Assembly: GCF_003863355.1 (NCBI RefSeq)
Contig: NZ_QQWG01000003.1
Span: 310,001 to 374,000, forward strand
Source of the DNA: Ancylomarina euxina
GTDB lineage: Bacteria; Bacteroidota; Bacteroidia; Bacteroidales; Marinifilaceae
DNA: 64,000 nucleotides
Reading direction: 5' to 3'
In this document: piece by piece, positions 1 through 8,327 of the stretch
Layout: the number at the start of each line of letters is the position of its first letter
Numbering within the stretch: the first letter of the stretch is position 1
The notes under the pieces: generated by a model
Told to the model about the DNA's origin: nothing
The model's database searches: none
Seen by the model: the letters and a program-made list of their open reading frames with translations, nothing else
Translations under genes and position numbers: made by a program

Positions 1-2614
1 TTTTCAGAACCTCACCCAGAGCCAATTGAGCTTCAGATTTTGTTGGGAAGATCTTATAAGTATATCTGTAAATGTTTTCAGAATCTCTATAAACATTAAC
101 ACCTTTAAGATTCTTAAAGTAAGATACAGGTCTAACCTCCTTAAGTGACATCAACTGAATGGTATAAGCCGTGCTTGTCGAAAATTTCATTTCAGGATAA
201 ATTAGCTCACCATTGATAACTGTTCTGATAAACGAGTCCCAGTATCCAATACGAATTAATCTGTTTAACTCCTGATTGGCAGCTGTAAAAGATCTGAACT
301 TCTTATAAGTATATCTACTGAAACCATCACTACTTTGGAATATCTTAACATTATCCAGATAGTTAAACATCTCAGGATCCATTGGGATTTGAAGAGCTAG
401 AATCTGGATTGTGTAATAATTTGCTTCTTTTTCCAGTTCCTTAATAATTGTATTATGCTGGATCATACGAATTTTCACCTTCTTCAATCCTTTCTTTTCA
501 AACAACTCTTTTGCTTTTACAGCATCTTTGTAATTCTCAAATCTTCCTTGGATATAGGATAAATTGTTTTCAGGATTCTTAACTTCTTCGATACCTGGTA
601 TCTCTTTAAGTTTTGCTAGAATGCTTGTGTCAGATGTATTTAGTTCAATCGTGAAAAACAGAGGTTCCAGCGAAGGTATAGAATCAATATTTTGTTTCTC
701 TAACTTTACCTGAGCATTAGGCGTTTTAGCTACTGGAACTATAACAGGTATATCTTTTTTGATAATAACTTCAGGTTTAGTTTCTTTAATTTTTTTCTCT
801 TCAACGGGTTCCTCAATTGGAGGAACTACTTTTAGAGGATCTTTAAGTTCAGGATCTTCTAGCTTATTATCAATTTCGGGCGTGATGGCTTCTTTTTCAA
901 GACTAATTTTACTTGCTTCATAGTCGATAAGATCCATATCAGCAGGGTAGTCTTCCTCATCTTCACGATGAAGTGCAAGAGGTAAAAGTGTGATGACGCT
1001 ATGGTTTTCCTTATTGGCGTATTCGGCTGGTACATTCATGACTGTACTCATAGGTCTATAGCCTTCGGCACGAATTTCCAAATTGTATTGCTTCCCAGCA
1101 TCTATAATAAATAGAAATTTGCCTGATGCGGTATTAGGACGATATAAACCAATGGTTTTATTATCAAGACTTAGTTTGATTCTAGCATTTCCTACAGGTT
1201 CACCTTTAGTATTGATCAGTTTTCCCTTAAGTACAAATAAACCGGTATTATCAGCGTCGGGAGTTTGAATTCTAAAAATATCAGCTCTTCCATAAGAACC
1301 TTTTCTATATGAAGCCATATAGGCTCTTTTTCCATCAGGAGTAGGTGTATAGTAAATATCCTCTTTAGTTGAGTTTATCGGAAACCCAACATTTACAGGT
1401 TTCGTCCAGCGCCCATTTTCAAATGTAGATTTGAATACATCGAAGCCACCCATAGTTTTATGCCCCTTTGAACTAAAGTATAGATTTATTCCATCGTGAT
1501 GGATAAAAGGAGCTTCGTCATCGTAAATGGTATTGATATTTGGACCAAGGTTTTGTGCGGGTCCCCATTTCCCATTAGGAAGCTTTTTAACGCTATAGAT
1601 ATCCATCTTTCCATAACCACCTGGGCGATCACTAGAGAAATAGATGGTTCTTCCATCAGATGAAATTGAAATATGACTTTCCTTGCTAGGAGAGTTGATA
1701 TCAGAATGTAATTTCTGTGGCCTTGTCCAATTTTCACCATTCAGTTTACTCACATAAATATCTCCACCATTCGATTCATTATTGTTGTAATAACCAGCCT
1801 TGTAGACGTATATTTCTTGTCCGTCAGCTGAAATGGATATTGAAGCATCGTGATCTTTAGTATTCAGAATACTAATGCCTTTAGGTTCTGACCAAACACC
1901 ATTAACCTGTTGAGAGATATAAATGTCTTCGAAGAATTGTCCATCCTTATCAACTTTGCTCCCTGTACCATTACGCCTTGATGTGAAAACCATGGTTGTT
2001 TCGTCAGCAGTGACACCTGGACTATGTTCGGCATATTCAGTATTAATTGAGTTCCCTAAGTTTTCAACTGTTATATTGACAGGATTTTCAGTTAGTTGAA
2101 TGGCATTTCTGCAAATTTCAATTTCACGTTCAATTTCAGTAATATACTCCACGTCTCCTCGAGGAACCAGGTTTAGAAGATTGTTGTAGGTTCTAATCGC
2201 CTTGCTAAATTGGTAATTGATATGATAAGATTTACCCAAATTATAATAGTAGGCAAGCGGAATGTTGTTTTTAGATTTGGTATATCGAATTGCTTTTTCA
2301 AGGTATTCAGTTGATTTTTCCTTTTCAGATTCAAGATTAAAATAGCAAACACCCAACATATTATTGAGATCAGCATTTTTTCTATCAAGCAGTAATAAGT
2401 CGTATAAAACAGGTGCAGCTTCGCCGTAGTTTTTGTTGGCAAAATACATGGTTGCCATTTTTGTTTTTTTACGTTTACTTGTTTTGTCAGTGGTAGAGAG
2501 TGAATTACTAGCGAAACTAGTATTGACACCAATTGCTATAATTATAAAGAACAAAAAGGTTCTTAAAAGTTGAGTGGATGTTTTTTTGTGAATTCCAGAA
2601 TTCAACTTTAGCAT
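1..2614 (-). CDS. TPR / PD40 beta-propeller / SPOR-like envelope protein (3' end beyond window)
   Basis: The reading frame is open from an ATG to the left edge, so only about 871 residues are visible and the C-terminus is missing. In order it has a hydrophobic export segment (about residues 17-35), TPR-like helices (about 45-165), and a PD40/WD40-like propeller (about 185-440) with repeated blade motifs such as ISISSDGRTIYFSSDRPGG. A small carboxypeptidase-regulatory-like beta domain follows (about 450-535), then a charged Pro/Glu/Lys linker. At the end are three SPOR-like units, the last one cut by the window edge; each begins with a strand such as YYTIQILALQ. Related Bacteroidota proteins with this front half usually end in OmpA or SPOR domains and lie in the outer membrane or periplasm near peptidoglycan. 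That location is inferred. No partner gene is visible, because the next gene upstream is separated by a terminator. Confidence 0.85.
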   Translation of the reverse strand, partial: MLKLNSGIHKKTSTQLLRTFLFFIIIAIGVNTSFASNSLSTTDKTSKRKKTKMATMYFANKNYGEAAPVLYDLLLLDRKNADLNNMLGVCYFNLESEKEKSTEYLEKAIRYTKSKNNIPLAYYYNLGKSYHINYQFSKAIRTYNNLLNLVPRGDVEYITEIEREIEICRNAIQLTENPVNITVENLGNSINTEYAEHSPGVTADETTMVFTSRRNGTGSKVDKDGQFFEDIYISQQVNGVWSEPKGISILNTKDHDASISISADGQEIYVYKAGYYNNNESNGGDIYVSKLNGENWTRPQKLHSDINSPSKESHISISSDGRTIYFSSDRPGGYGKMDIYSVKKLPNGKWGPAQNLGPNINTIYDDEAPFIHHDGINLYFSSKGHKTMGGFDVFKSTFENGRWTKPVNVGFPINSTKEDIYYTPTPDGKRAYMASYRKGSYGRADIFRIQTPDADNTGLFVLKGKLINTKGEPVGNARIKLSLDNKTIGLYRPNTASGKFLFIIDAGKQYNLEIRAEGYRPMSTVMNVPAEYANKENHSVITLLPLALHREDEEDYPADMDLIDYEASKISLEKEAITPEIDNKLEDPELKDPLKVVPPIEEPVEEKKIKETKPEVIIKKDIPVIVPVAKTPNAQVKLEKQNIDSIPSLEPLFFTIELNTSDTSILAKLKEIPGIEEVKNPENNLSYIQGRFENYKDAVKAKELFEKKGLKKVKIRMIQHNTIIKELEKEANYYTIQILALQIPMDPEMFNYLDNVKIFQSSDGFSRYTYKKFRSFTAANQELNRLIRIGYWDSFIRTVINGELIYPEMKFSTSTAYTIQLMSLKEVRPVSYFKNLKGVNVYRDSENIYRYTYKIFPTKSEAQLALGEVLK

Positions 2615-2937
2615 ATGTTTAAATATTATAGACAATGAGTTATCATATAAAATGAGAGAATGGTATTTTATTTAATGAATCAAAGACTAGCAACAGGCTT
2701 GAGGATTTCGAAGGCTATTTGGAACAAACCCTTTAAAACTCTCAGAACTTCAATAGTCTAATTTTATTAAATAAAAGACGTACATACGTTGTGACATCTC
2801 ATATTGCCACTGAACAATGCAAGATATAAAAAACTTTGATTTTTTTGCATAAAAAAAACGCAGAAATCAAGATCTGCGTTTTCTTTTAATAGGTGTTTTT
2901 ATGTTCTGTGTAAGACTTTTAGATCTCTAATAAATTA
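2615..2937. other. intergenic stretch, no gene seen
   Basis: This stretch lies between the envelope gene and the E2 gene. It holds the E2 terminator near its right end. Otherwise it is AT-rich with no open frame of note, no RNA gene and no clear promoter matching the Bacteroidota consensus. Confidence 0.5.
2852..2883 (-). terminator. Rho-independent terminator of the E2 gene
   Basis: A stem of about 9-10 bp (AACGCAGA pairing with TCTGCGTT plus flanking A/T pairs) has an 8-nt loop and is followed on the minus strand by a run of eight T. It lies about 55 nt after the E2 stop codon. Confidence 0.85.
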
Positions 2938-4245
2938 TTAAAGTAATTGAGTCGTATCAAAATTCTCAAGATTTTCAGCTACTCTTTTCAAAAACATGCC
3001 ACCAAGACCTCCATCTACGACACGATGATCGTATGATAATGAAAGAACCATGATGTGTCTAATTCCGATTGTATCACCTAGAGGCGTTTCAATAACAGCT
3101 GGCTTCTTTTTGATTGCACCAACTGCTAAAATTGCAACTTCAGGTTGATTGATGATTGGTGTACCCGTCGTACTTCCGAATGCTCCTAGATTTGTGATTG
3201 TGAAAGTACTTCCTTGAATATCATCTGGTTTTAATTGGTTCATTCGAGCTCGGTTTGCAAGATCGTTGACCGATTTACTTAAACCAATTAGGTTCTTCTC
3301 GTTAGCATCTTTTATTACAGGAACAATTAAGTTACCATTAGGCAAAGCTGTAGCCATCCCAATGTTAACAAAATTCTTACGAATGATTCTATCCCCATCA
3401 ACCGAAACATTAATTAGGGGATAGTCTTGAATAGCCTTAGTAACGGCTTCAACAAAGATTGGTGTGTAAGTTAATTTCTGATTATGCTTTTTTAAGAAAT
3501 TATTTTTCACCTTATCTCTCCATTGTACAATTGGAGTCACATCAACATCAATAAAAGAAGTCACGTGAGCTGAGACTTGAAGAGAATTGGTCATATGATT
3601 AGAAATCAATTTCCTCATTCGATCCATTTCGATAATTTCAACGTTTTGTCCTGTGTAAGAGTTGTGAGCAGGAGGACTTATTTGTGGAGCAGGAGTTGAT
3701 GAAACAACTGCAGGTTCTATTACTTTTGTCGTCTTGCGGTCTTCGATATATTGTAGAATATCCTTCTTCGTAATTCGATTCGATTCACCAGAACCAACAA
3801 GAGTGTTCAGTTCTTCATTTGTGATATTTTCAGACTTAGCAATTGTGCGAACAAGTGGTGAAATGAAATTGCCATTTTCCGTTTTGGTTTTCATAGCATC
3901 ACTCTTTTCAGGGGCCTCAGTTATAAGTGTAAATTGAGGTTCTTTCCTTTCAATAGGAGCTTCTTCTTTTTTTTGAGATGCATCTGCATCGTCAATGTTT
4001 TCGCCATCAGTTGTAACTATCGCAACGAGATCACCAACTTTAGGAACATCGCCTTCTTCAAATAAAATTTTTGCAATAATACCACTTATAGGTGCAGGAA
4101 TTTCAGAGTCAACTTTATCAGTTGCAATTTCCATAATCGAATCTTCCTCTTCAACAGAATCGCCTTCTTTCTTTAGTAGCTTTGTAATTGTTGCTTCAAT
4201 GATACCTTCACCCATTGCTGGAAGAAAGATTTCGTATTTTGCCAT
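2938..4245 (-). CDS. Lipoyl-dependent 2-oxo acid dehydrogenase acyltransferase (E2)
   Basis: This is the E2 core of a 2-oxo acid dehydrogenase complex, which moves an acyl group from the E1-bound intermediate to CoA through a swinging lipoyl arm in the cytoplasm. The 435 residues show an N-terminal lipoyl domain with the lipoylated lysine in ATDKVDSE (Lys44). Next comes an acidic linker, then an E3-binding subunit domain (about 130-170, ISPLVRTIAKSENITNEEL). The C-terminal catalytic domain ends in DHRVVDGG, with the active-site His at about 407. Length and order match the branched-chain (Bkd-type) E2 of Bacteroidota. Pyruvate as substrate cannot be excluded, because no E1 or E3 gene is adjacent. 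It appears to be transcribed alone. Confidence 0.93.
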   Translation of the reverse strand: MAKYEIFLPAMGEGIIEATITKLLKKEGDSVEEEDSIMEIATDKVDSEIPAPISGIIAKILFEEGDVPKVGDLVAIVTTDGENIDDADASQKKEEAPIERKEPQFTLITEAPEKSDAMKTKTENGNFISPLVRTIAKSENITNEELNTLVGSGESNRITKKDILQYIEDRKTTKVIEPAVVSSTPAPQISPPAHNSYTGQNVEIIEMDRMRKLISNHMTNSLQVSAHVTSFIDVDVTPIVQWRDKVKNNFLKKHNQKLTYTPIFVEAVTKAIQDYPLINVSVDGDRIIRKNFVNIGMATALPNGNLIVPVIKDANEKNLIGLSKSVNDLANRARMNQLKPDDIQGSTFTITNLGAFGSTTGTPIINQPEVAILAVGAIKKKPAVIETPLGDTIGIRHIMVLSLSYDHRVVDGGLGGMFLKRVAENLENFDTTQLL

Positions 4246-4458
4246 ATTGATTTTGTTTAGTGTTTGCTTATTTAGTCTAAATAGAATACAAATTTAATTA
4301 AAAAAGAGTAAAAGACAAGTATGTCTTATTAGTAAAATCGATCACCTTTTTTTAATGTCTAATTAGTTTTCTCTATATCATAAAAATCTGATTACTTCCT
4401 TGAAGATAAGCTTTATGTTTTGGATATCCTTAAGCTCGAAGAATCAAGAAATTGACAT

Positions 4459-5079
4459 TTATAAACTTTTATCAAAGGGCACTCTGTTTAGAAGAGAACG
4501 TCCTAGTGTGATCTCATCGGTATATTCCAACTCATCGCCAATAGAAACACCACGAGCAATAGTTGTTATAGGAACTTGATGGGGTTTTAATTTCTTGTAA
4601 AGATAGAAGTTTGTTGTATCCCCTTCCATTGTTGTGCTAAGAGCTAAGATGATTTCGGTTAAATCTTCTGCTTGAGCTTTCTCAATCAGCGGTTGTATAC
4701 GTAAATCACTAGGTCCAATCCCATCCATTGGAGAAATAATACCACCTAAAACATGGTAGATACCATTGTATTGTTGCGTTCTTTCAATCGACATGACATC
4801 CCGTATACTTTCAACCACACAAATGGTGGTGTTATCTCGCTTAGGACTGGCACAAATGTCGCAAATATCGTTATCCGAGATATTGAAACAAGATTTACAA
4901 TGCTTAACTTCTTCGCGCAGCTGTATAATGGTATTCCCAAACTTTCGAACTTCGTCCTTATTTTGGTTAAGAAGATGCAAAACCAATCGAAGCGCAGTTT
5001 TCCTTCCTATTCCCGGTAGTTTTGAGAATTCAGAAACGGCATTTTCTAATAGTTTGGATGGGAAGTTATCGTAATTCAT
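4459..5079 (-). CDS. recR: Recombination mediator RecR
   Basis: RecR works with RecO and RecF to load RecA onto SSB-coated gapped DNA. The 206-residue product shows the N-terminal helix-hairpin-helix ([20 protein letters not shown]) and a C4 zinc finger (CKSC ... CDIC). The Toprim domain follows, with [18 protein letters not shown], and a C-terminal Walker-like region comes after it. I chose the ATG giving [11 protein letters not shown] because family members start there. An in-frame ATG nine codons upstream would add a stretch unlike the family. It is a single gene, divergent from the symporter. Confidence 0.95.
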   Translation of the reverse strand: MNYDNFPSKLLENAVSEFSKLPGIGRKTALRLVLHLLNQNKDEVRKFGNTIIQLREEVKHCKSCFNISDNDICDICASPKRDNTTICVVESIRDVMSIERTQQYNGIYHVLGGIISPMDGIGPSDLRIQPLIEKAQAEDLTEIILALSTTMEGDTTNFYLYKKLKPHQVPITTIARGVSIGDELEYTDEITLGRSLLNRVPFDKSL

Positions 5080-5211
5080 GTTTGAGTATCTAGTCGAAGT
5101 ATTCAAAAGGATTAGTTCGTATTCTTAGCCCAAATGTAAGTATTTTTCGCATTATTTTATCGGAGACTTATTTATGAAATAAGCTGATGGGGTTATGATG
5201 ATAATAATTTC

Positions 5212-5219
5212 TATTTTTG
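5212..5219 (+). promoter_or_regulatory. Candidate -7 element for the sodium symporter gene
   Basis: TATTTTTG is an exact match to the Bacteroidota -7 consensus TAnnTTTG. It ends 23 nt before the ATG. No TTG is seen at the -33 distance, so support is partial. Confidence 0.35.
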
Positions 5220-5242
5220 AAACTTACTTTTAAAAGATCTCT

Positions 5243-6691
5243 ATGTCTCCAGTAAATATCATATTTGTAGTTGTTGCTTATTTTTCACTTCTACTCTGTA
5301 TTTCATACTTCACAAGTCGAAAAGCCGATAATAAAGCCTTTTTTTTGGGAAACAAACAGTCTCCTTGGTATGTGGTGGCTTTTGGTATGATTGGAGCTTC
5401 ACTTTCTGGAGTAACCTTTATTTCTGTTCCGGGTTGGGTTAAGTCTACCGAATTCTCCTACATGCAGATGGTTTTGGGGTATATGCTAGGTTATATTGTT
5501 GTAGCTAATATTCTACTTCCCTTATATTATCAATTGAACTTGACATCGATTTATACCTATTTGAAAGGTCGATTCGGTATTGTTTCCTATAAAACGGGTG
5601 CTTCATTATTTTTACTTTCTAGAACAATTGGTGCTTCATTTCGTTTGTTTCTGATGGCAAATGTGCTTCAAATAACGGTGTTTGAAGCCTGGGGTGTCCC
5701 TTTTGCACTTACAGTTTTGATCACAATATTGTTGATATGGCTTTATACCTTCAAAGGAGGTATCAAGACGATTATTTGGACGGATAGTTTGCAAACCTTA
5801 TTTATGTTGCTTTCAGTTGGGATTAGTATTTATCTGATTATGGATAAGCTCGATTTGAACCTATCAAGTGCTATGACTGCTATAAGTGATAGTGATTATG
5901 GGAAGGTATTTGAGTTTAAGGATTGGGGCAGTAAGCAGCACTTTCTCAAACAATTTTTCACAGGAGCTTTTATCACTATAGTGATGACGGGTCTTGACCA
6001 GGATATGATGCAAAAGAACTTAAGTTGTAAGAATTTGGGTGAGGCTAAGAAAAATATGTATTGGTATGGCTTTGCTTTTATCCCAGCCAACCTTCTGTTT
6101 CTGATGCTTGGGGTTTTGCTCTTAATGTTTGCGCAGCATCAGGGTATTGCTATTCCTGAACGTGGCGACGACTTGTTTCCTATCCTAGCCACTCAGCATC
6201 TTGGCCCGGTTGTGGGACTTTTCTTTCTTATTGGTTTGATGGCTTCAGCTTATTCTAGCGCGGATTCTGCTCTTACCTCACTTACAACATCTTTCACGGT
6301 TGATATACTGAATGCTGATGAGAATGATGAAGTAAGAACTAAAAAACTACGTTTTCGTTCGCATCTATTATTCTCACTTATCCTGCTTGACGTTATTCTT
6401 ATCTTCCGAGCTATAAACGACGATTCGGTTATTTCAGCCATATTCACCGTTGCTGGATATACCTATGGACCTTTGTTGGGTTTGTATGCTTTTGGTTTAT
6501 TCACAACTATTCAAGTTAAAGATAAATGGGTACCATTAGTGACTATCGTAGCACCAGTTTTGTGTTATATATTCGCTCAGAACTCAGTGGATTGGTTTGG
6601 ATTCAAATTAGGTTTTGAACTACTGATGCTTAACGGGCTTTTAACTTTTATTGGTTTGCTAGTAATCAGGAGGAATAAGGTTGAAGGATAA
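5243..6691 (+). CDS. Sodium:solute symporter (SSS family)
   Basis: This is an inner-membrane Na+-coupled transporter of 482 residues, with about 13 hydrophobic helices spread over the whole length and the LeuT-type fold expected of SSS proteins. Family features include the GMIGASLSGVTFISVPGW stretch in the first helices and the MASAYSSADSALTSL segment near residue 340, where SSS proteins carry their Na+-binding Ser/Ala positions. The substrate cannot be told from sequence (sugar, amino acid and carboxylate carriers look alike), and no catabolic gene is adjacent. The stop codon is the first TAA inside a heptanucleotide tandem repeat. Confidence 0.9.
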   Translation: MSPVNIIFVVVAYFSLLLCISYFTSRKADNKAFFLGNKQSPWYVVAFGMIGASLSGVTFISVPGWVKSTEFSYMQMVLGYMLGYIVVANILLPLYYQLNLTSIYTYLKGRFGIVSYKTGASLFLLSRTIGASFRLFLMANVLQITVFEAWGVPFALTVLITILLIWLYTFKGGIKTIIWTDSLQTLFMLLSVGISIYLIMDKLDLNLSSAMTAISDSDYGKVFEFKDWGSKQHFLKQFFTGAFITIVMTGLDQDMMQKNLSCKNLGEAKKNMYWYGFAFIPANLLFLMLGVLLLMFAQHQGIAIPERGDDLFPILATQHLGPVVGLFFLIGLMASAYSSADSALTSLTTSFTVDILNADENDEVRTKKLRFRSHLLFSLILLDVILIFRAINDDSVISAIFTVAGYTYGPLLGLYAFGLFTTIQVKDKWVPLVTIVAPVLCYIFAQNSVDWFGFKLGFELLMLNGLLTFIGLLVIRRNKVEG

Positions 6692-6743
6692 AGGATAAAG
6701 GATAAAGGATAAAGGATAAAGGATAAAGGATAAAGGATAAAGG
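6684..6743 (+). repeat. Heptanucleotide tandem repeat (AAGGATA, 8 perfect copies plus AAGG)
   Basis: Eight uninterrupted AAGGATA units and a partial ninth were counted base by base. The array starts seven bases before the end of the symporter gene, so its first TAA is the stop codon. The repeat length (7) is not a multiple of three. A shift upstream would therefore alter the symporter C-terminus only slightly, because TAA recurs in every frame of the repeat within a few units. Confidence 0.97.
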
Positions 6744-6770
6744 CGCGATGTTTTATGTTTTTTTTATTTT

Positions 6771-6826
6771 CCACATCACCACATCACCACATCACCACAT
6801 CACCACATCACCACATCACTGCATCA
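6771..6826 (+). repeat. Octanucleotide tandem repeat (CCACATCA, 6 perfect copies plus one degenerate)
   Basis: Six perfect CCACATCA units are followed by CTGCATCA. The last TCA of the array is the reverse complement of the TGA stop of the minus-strand RdhA-like gene. This array and the heptamer array are separated by 27 bases and fill nearly the whole gap between the two convergent genes. Confidence 0.97.
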
Positions 6827-8176
6827 ATTCATCCATTTAGGAAGTTTCTTTGATTTAGGTTTGCGTCCATAAAAGAAATCATCTAAGGGTGCGGCTATTT
6901 GTCTAAAAAGAGGCGAGTATTTAATTCCAAATCGAATGGCATTGTGAAGTAAATTATCAGGATGTGAGTAGGGACAAGTTGCCATACAACGTCCACAGTC
7001 TGTTCCGGCTTTGCACCAATAGGTAAAACAGGATTCTGAATTAATTTGCCATCTTTTAACGCCATCAACCTTTTTAGGATTGTCTGATGAAATGGATTTA
7101 CTAGGGCAGACTTCGGCACATTTTTTACAGCGCAAGCAGAAATCTAGCATATAGTTCAACTTCTTCCGATCTTTAGTTGTTAATGGGAATTCGGTTGTGA
7201 TAACGCCTAAGCGAACTCTGGGACCTTGTTTGGGTGTCATTAATAATCCCATTCGTCCAATTTCTCCTAAACCAGCATCACGGGCAACTAAGGGGCAAAT
7301 AACTTGATAATTTCCATCGATATGTGCACGGGCTGAGTAACCTAAGTGATGTAGGAATTCAGCTATTTGAATGGCTATTCGTCCCGAATCGAGATACTGT
7401 TGTGCCGATTCCATCACAATAGACGATTTTGGGGCTGCTTTCACCATTTCTTCAGTCATCTCTACTGTAAAAGCGATGGCATGGCTGTGCGTGTTTTGAA
7501 TTTCATTTCCATATTCGTCTCCACGTCCCTTGTGGGAATACAAATGGTAATCCTTAAGTTCACAGAATCCAATGTCTAATGCACCTAGTTTCTTACCCCA
7601 GGCTTTTAGGAAAGGACTCATTTTTTTTGGATCAGTTTCTTTACGATTTGAATTAACCTGACCATCAACAGCTTTCTTAAATTGTCCAACTGCAAAAAAG
7701 CTGGCATGTGCCGCTGCAAAAGCAAATGTGTGATTGAATAGTGATTTATCAGAACATAGTCCTGCTTCCTTTCTGAATATATTGTCGAGTTCTTCTTTCT
7801 CAGGGTATTTAGTGTAATAGTTCTTATAATTTTCGCTTCCTACAATTAATTCATTTCGTGAAAACATCACGTTTCTTTCATCAATCTTAGTCAAAGGGGT
7901 TTCGTCACAAATTGTTTGTGGTGTTTTAAAAGGATAAATAAACAAGAGTCCTGTAATTATTAAATCAGCAAATAGAACTAATGCCAAGATGTTGTAGTTA
8001 TAATACCAAGCGATGAAATAAGGTATAGGAAGTAGCAAACCGATAATAAGGGCTCTGAATGCTGCTCTTTTCTCATTTTCTATATAAAAGATATACGTGC
8101 TGTATAGAAAGATGACTATAAAAGCCAATGAACTAATCAAGCAAAATAGTGTTGAAAGATTGAAAAGCGTATCCAT
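6824..8176 (-). CDS. Membrane-anchored reductive-dehalogenase-like 4Fe-4S protein
   Basis: The 450 residues begin with three hydrophobic helices (about 10-30, 37-55, 60-80) and no Tat signal. The rest resembles RdhA, the corrinoid-dependent reductive dehalogenase catalytic subunit. Seen: the YSARAHIDGNYQVICPLVARDAGLGEIGRMG region before the iron-sulfur part, a first cluster motif CLRCKKCAEVCP (from about residue 346), and a second motif CFTYW...GTDCGRCMATCPYS. The second motif matches the C..YW...G.DCG.C...CP signature of RdhA and is unlike epoxyqueuosine reductase. Classical RdhA is exported by Tat and anchored by a small RdhB. Here the anchor is fused at the N-terminus and no rdhB, regulator or corrinoid gene is nearby. 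The electron acceptor is unknown. Confidence 0.8.
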   Translation of the reverse strand: MDTLFNLSTLFCLISSLAFIVIFLYSTYIFYIENEKRAAFRALIIGLLLPIPYFIAWYYNYNILALVLFADLIITGLLFIYPFKTPQTICDETPLTKIDERNVMFSRNELIVGSENYKNYYTKYPEKEELDNIFRKEAGLCSDKSLFNHTFAFAAAHASFFAVGQFKKAVDGQVNSNRKETDPKKMSPFLKAWGKKLGALDIGFCELKDYHLYSHKGRGDEYGNEIQNTHSHAIAFTVEMTEEMVKAAPKSSIVMESAQQYLDSGRIAIQIAEFLHHLGYSARAHIDGNYQVICPLVARDAGLGEIGRMGLLMTPKQGPRVRLGVITTEFPLTTKDRKKLNYMLDFCLRCKKCAEVCPSKSISSDNPKKVDGVKRWQINSESCFTYWCKAGTDCGRCMATCPYSHPDNLLHNAIRFGIKYSPLFRQIAAPLDDFFYGRKPKSKKLPKWMN

Positions 8177-8274
8177 TTATGATGAGGGGTAATGGTGTTA
8201 TTTTATTTATAATACGTTGTCAAGATAGGTAAATTAGGCTTTTGGATTGTTTTGATATCGAGTTTAGAATGAAT

Positions 8275-8309
8275 CAAAGAAAGCCTCATTTTAAGTGAGG
8301 CTTTCTTTG
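8275..8309 (-). terminator. Strong terminator after the FabH-like gene
   Basis: A perfect 14-bp stem (CAAAGAAAGCCTCA pairing with TGAGGCTTTCTTTG) has a 7-nt loop. It sits 19 nt beyond the stop codon of the ketosynthase gene. Confidence 0.85.
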
Positions 8310-8327
8310 TATATAGATATTTTAATT

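Noticed and set aside
2173-2532. 119-codon minus-strand frame
   Set aside because: It lies in another frame of the TPR/propeller gene, whose long open frame and recognisable domains explain the region.
3734-4297. Plus-strand frames opposite the E2 gene
   Set aside because: They are antisense to a well-supported gene and show no family features.
6577-6774. Minus-strand frame reading FILYPLS over and over
   Set aside because: It is a direct translation of the heptanucleotide repeat and the end of the symporter gene, not a gene.
6684-6826. Tandem repeats as a possible CRISPR array
   Set aside because: The units are 7 and 8 bp with no spacers between them, and no cas genes are present.
6824-8176. 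Epoxyqueuosine reductase (QueG)
   Set aside because: The second cysteine motif (C..YW...GTDCG.C...CP) and the three N-terminal membrane helices fit reductive-dehalogenase-like proteins and not QueG.
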